Below are positions 3,572 through 6,301 of a stretch of DNA of 6,301 nucleotides, one piece after another. Numbering within the stretch: the stretch's first letter is position 1; the number at the start of each line of letters is the position of its first letter. Both the position numbers and the translations under genes were made by a program. Source of the DNA: JBGPOS01 sp041488155. Lineage in GTDB: Bacteria; Chloroflexota; Dehalococcoidia; Tepidiformales; Tepidiformaceae. The notes under the pieces were generated by a model that ran no database searches, was not told the origin of the DNA, and was given only the letters and a program-made list of their open reading frames with translations. The DNA lies in assembly GCA_041488155.1 (NCBI GenBank), contig JBGPOS010000119.1, forward strand, positions 1 to 6,301, in the 5' to 3' direction.

Positions 3572-6301
3572 ATGAAGCTCGGCGCACGGGTGGCTCTCGG
3601 AACGGCCGTGATCACCGCGTTGCTCGCATCGACACTTCCATCGCTCGCGGGAGATCCGCCCGTGGAGCCGCTGGCGGTCTCCAGGGAGACGACCTGGATC
3701 ACGGAGCCGCTGCGGTCGGACGGCACACCGGACTACGCGGCGTGGCTCACTCGCAGGTACGCAACGGGCGTGACGTCGGAGAATAACGCGGCGACCGCCT
3801 TGCTGCAGATCCGGCTGATCGGCCAGGTGGGCGACGTCGCGCCCCTGGAGAAGGAGCTGACCGGACACCTGCCCGCGGACTTCGCGGCCGCCTTTGCCGA
3901 GCAGCACCGGCGGGCGCTGCTGGGTCCGTGGGACGATGTCGATGCCCCACTGATCGCGGCCTGGCTAAGTGTCAACGAATGGAGGATCGCGCTCGCCGAG
4001 CAGGTCGTACGGTCGCTCCCGCGCTTCTGGCTCGCGCCTCCGGGCGACATGGCCATGGACACAGCGGTACCTTCACACCTGGGTACCCGCCTGATCGCCA
4101 ATGCCTTCCGCGCCCGGACCCTCCGGCGCGCCGCAGTTGAAGACAGCGACCGCGCGCGGCGCGACCTGATCCTGGGCCTGCGCTTCGCCGCGCTCGTCGA
4201 CCAGGGTCCCTGGCTCATGGACCGGCTCGTCGCCGCCGCAGTGCGAGGGATCGCCTCAGAACCGGTCGTGGCCCTCGCGAACCCGCCGCCCGCTCGGCGT
4301 GACCAGGCCACGGCGCTGCTCGGCGAGCTGCGCGAGGTTCCCCCGTCGAGTCCCCTCGACGAGGTGCTGGACGTCAGCGAGAGGCTCCAGTTCCTGGCCG
4401 GCTATCTCGACCTGTATCGCGCCGCGCGACGATCCCCCCAGGCCTGGCAGGAGCGCTTGTCCGCCGTGCTCGGCAGCTTCGAACCCTTTTACGCGGTCCT
4501 CGGCCAGAAGCCCCCGCCGCCGAACCTGCGCCGCATCCCGGCGTGGGCCATCGACTGGAACGAGCTGTTCCGCCACATCAACGAGTGCTGGCTCAACCCC
4601 GGCTGCGAGGGGGGCTTCGTGGCCGCCGCCCAGGAGCTGGAGTCGCCGGCCTTCGATCGACTGCTGGACCAGGCCCGCACCGAACCCGGGGCCCGCCGAC
4701 GGATCGCGCGGGCGTTCCTGACGCTCCAGACACCCGCCAGCCTGCTCGGCGCGCGAGTCTCCTGGAACGAGCAGGAAGCCATCGCCCGCACGGGGCTCGT
4801 CAGCGCGGCCGCCGCCCTCTGGCATGTCGACCACGGCCGCTACCCCGATTCCGCGGCGGCCCTGGCCTCCGGCCCGGCCTCCGCAGGCTTCGATCCAGCC
4901 TCCGACCACGCGGGCTACGCCTTTCGTTATGCGGTCTCCAGCGATGCCCGCCGCTTTACCTACACGGGCACGCCGCTGCAACCGGGCGAAACGGGCGTCC
5001 GCCTGCTCTGCGCCGACAGCAGCGGGCGACTCGCGTCGACGACCGACGGCGCGGCTTCCATGGTCGTGGATGGTCTCTGCGCGCCAGGCACGACCACCCT
5101 CGTCGCCAGGACCGTAGCGCCGTCCGGCAGTGCGGCAGCACAGTCGGATCTCGCCGGCCATTGGGCGGGCGTTTGGATTCGAGAAGGCGCCGTGCTCGAG
5201 GTCAGCTTCGCTTTCGACAAGGGTCCCGACGGGTATCGCGGGTCGTTCAGCTCCGACCAGCTCCGAGTGGCGGATATTCCGATCAACCGGATAGCGCACG
5301 ACGCCCCACGCGTCCATCTCGAGATCGTGGGAGATGCCACGACCACCATCTTCGATGGCCAGTTGGCAGGTGACACGCTGGCAGGCACGTTCAAGGACGG
5401 CGACGCCGGAGGCACTTTCTCCTTCGTTCGTCAGCAAGCGGCCGGGCCTGAGCTGCTTGAAGAAGAGGTGATCTTCCGCAACCAGGACGTCTCGCTCAGC
5501 GGGACCTTGATCCTCCCCGGGACATCCGGGCCCCACCCTGCCATCGTGTTCGTGCATGGCTCGGGCCCGGAGGGGCGGTGGGCTTCACGCTTCCTTGCGA
5601 TCCGCCTCGCCCGGAATGGATTCGCGACGCTGATCTTCGACAAGCGGGGGGTCGGCCAATCGACCGGAGATTGGCGCACGGCGGGCTTCGAAGATCTCGC
5701 CGGCGATGTGCAGGCTGGCCTGGCCATGCTGCGGCGCCACGCGAAGGTGGATCCTCTGCGGATTGGAATCCACGGCCACAGCCAGGGAGGGACTCTCGCG
5801 CCCCTCATTGCCGGCAGCTCGCCGGATGTCGCATTCGTCATCGCCTCGGCCGCGGCCTGTCTTCCGATGGATGAGGTGGAAGTCTATAGTTTGGAGAACT
5901 CGGTGGGCGTCACCTCGCTATCGCCAAGTGAGGCGGCCGATGCCAGGTCCTATGTGCGCGAACTCGTCGCGGTTGCCTACCACGGCAAGAGCTCCGAGCG
6001 GCTGGATTCCCTCGCTGCCGCGTACCGCGCGCGCCCGTGGTTCTTCCAGCCACCGGGCCAGGACAGTCACTACTGGAGTTTTTCCCGTCGTATCGCCGAG
6101 TTCAGTCCGGAAGCGCAATGGGCGAAGCTGCGGGTGCCGGTCTTGCTCCTGTATGGACAGCAGGACGCGCGTGTTCCGGTTCAGCCCAGCATCAACCGAA
6201 TCACTGCCGCCCTGTTCGACCGTGGAACTGGCTTCATGACGGTGCGAGTCTTCCCCGAGGCCGACCACGGCTTTCGGATCCGAAGCACCGGGACCGCGTT
6301 C
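3572..6301 (+). CDS. Secreted alpha/beta hydrolase with large N-terminal extension (3' end beyond window)
   Basis: The frame is open for 910 codons to the right edge. Residues 1-26 form a Sec signal peptide (cleavage near PSLA-G). Residues ~27-520 are a mostly helical region I do not recognise; around 415-430 it has LWHVDHGRYPDSAAAL, resembling the HGxYP stretch seen in many secreted proteins. Residues ~528-620 (from HWAGVWIREGA to GGTFSFVRQ) form a lipocalin-like beta domain often placed before this hydrolase type. Residues ~630-910 are an alpha/beta hydrolase: oxyanion-hole HGSGP (662-666), DKRGVGQS, nucleophile motif GHSQGG with Ser737, acid Asp865 in YGQQDARVPV, and His899 in ADHGF. It likely hydrolyses an ester or peptide substrate outside the cytoplasm (dienelactone hydrolase/prolyl oligopeptidase group). 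The start has a strong Shine-Dalgarno sequence. Only the last few dozen residues and the stop appear to be missing. Confidence 0.9.
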   Translation, partial: MKLGARVALGTAVITALLASTLPSLAGDPPVEPLAVSRETTWITEPLRSDGTPDYAAWLTRRYATGVTSENNAATALLQIRLIGQVGDVAPLEKELTGHLPADFAAAFAEQHRRALLGPWDDVDAPLIAAWLSVNEWRIALAEQVVRSLPRFWLAPPGDMAMDTAVPSHLGTRLIANAFRARTLRRAAVEDSDRARRDLILGLRFAALVDQGPWLMDRLVAAAVRGIASEPVVALANPPPARRDQATALLGELREVPPSSPLDEVLDVSERLQFLAGYLDLYRAARRSPQAWQERLSAVLGSFEPFYAVLGQKPPPPNLRRIPAWAIDWNELFRHINECWLNPGCEGGFVAAAQELESPAFDRLLDQARTEPGARRRIARAFLTLQTPASLLGARVSWNEQEAIARTGLVSAAAALWHVDHGRYPDSAAALASGPASAGFDPASDHAGYAFRYAVSSDARRFTYTGTPLQPGETGVRLLCADSSGRLASTTDGAASMVVDGLCAPGTTTLVARTVAPSGSAAAQSDLAGHWAGVWIREGAVLEVSFAFDKGPDGYRGSFSSDQLRVADIPINRIAHDAPRVHLEIVGDATTTIFDGQLAGDTLAGTFKDGDAGGTFSFVRQQAAGPELLEEEVIFRNQDVSLSGTLILPGTSGPHPAIVFVHGSGPEGRWASRFLAIRLARNGFATLIFDKRGVGQSTGDWRTAGFEDLAGDVQAGLAMLRRHAKVDPLRIGIHGHSQGGTLAPLIAGSSPDVAFVIASAAACLPMDEVEVYSLENSVGVTSLSPSEAADARSYVRELVAVAYHGKSSERLDSLAAAYRARPWFFQPPGQDSHYWSFSRRIAEFSPEAQWAKLRVPVLLLYGQQDARVPVQPSINRITAALFDRGTGFMTVRVFPEADHGFRIRSTGTAF

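Noticed and set aside
4256..5557. Long minus-strand open frame (433 codons)
   Set aside because: It is antisense to the hydrolase gene, whose frame has signal peptide, recognisable domains and catalytic motifs. The antisense product has low-complexity Arg/Gly/Ala-rich composition and no family resemblance; GC-rich DNA commonly leaves such frames open.

Overview
The window is GC-rich bacterial DNA with dense genes and mostly G/C third codon positions. It looks like an environmental high-GC bacterium (for example myxobacterial, acidobacterial, Rokubacteria-like or proteobacterial), but nothing in it fixes the phylum. No rRNA, tRNA, CRISPR array, transposase or integrase gene is visible.

Layout from left to right. 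Positions 1-405 (minus) hold the N-terminal 135 codons of an aspartate/glutamate racemase-family protein, cut by the window edge. A short intergenic stretch with a perfect 20-bp palindrome (441-460) separates it from a divergent 26-codon single-membrane-segment micro-ORF (522-602, plus). From about 600 to 1690 everything reads on the minus strand and looks like integron gene-cassette DNA. In transcription order there is a degenerate attC-like inverted repeat (1688-1597), a BrnT-like toxin (1631-1341) overlapping a BrnA/CopG-like antitoxin (1360-1118), a well-formed attC site (1134-1027), and an EthD-family protein (1002-673) that starts 24 bp after that attC. The antitoxin stop codon lies inside the attC, as is typical of cassette genes.

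Upstream of this, still on the minus strand, is an apparent operon of cell-envelope or secreted proteins: a polysaccharide deacetylase (3394-2636), a secreted beta-rich protein of unknown function (2565-2068) and a lipoprotein-like reading frame (2066 to about 1689). The last of these shows signs of frame disruption and runs openly through the attC-like repeat into the toxin. The cassette segment therefore seems to have landed at, or recombined into, the 3' part of this operon. A plausible sigma-70-type promoter for the operon lies at 3435-3464.

From 3572 to the right edge, a divergent plus-strand gene encodes at least 910 residues: signal peptide, a long unrecognised helical region, a lipocalin-like beta domain, and a C-terminal alpha/beta hydrolase with an intact Ser-Asp-His triad. 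It is probably a secreted or periplasmic esterase or peptidase of the dienelactone hydrolase/prolyl oligopeptidase type.

The most notable content is the small, previously unlabelled integron-like segment (attC sites, toxin-antitoxin cassette, EthD cassette) with no integrase in view.
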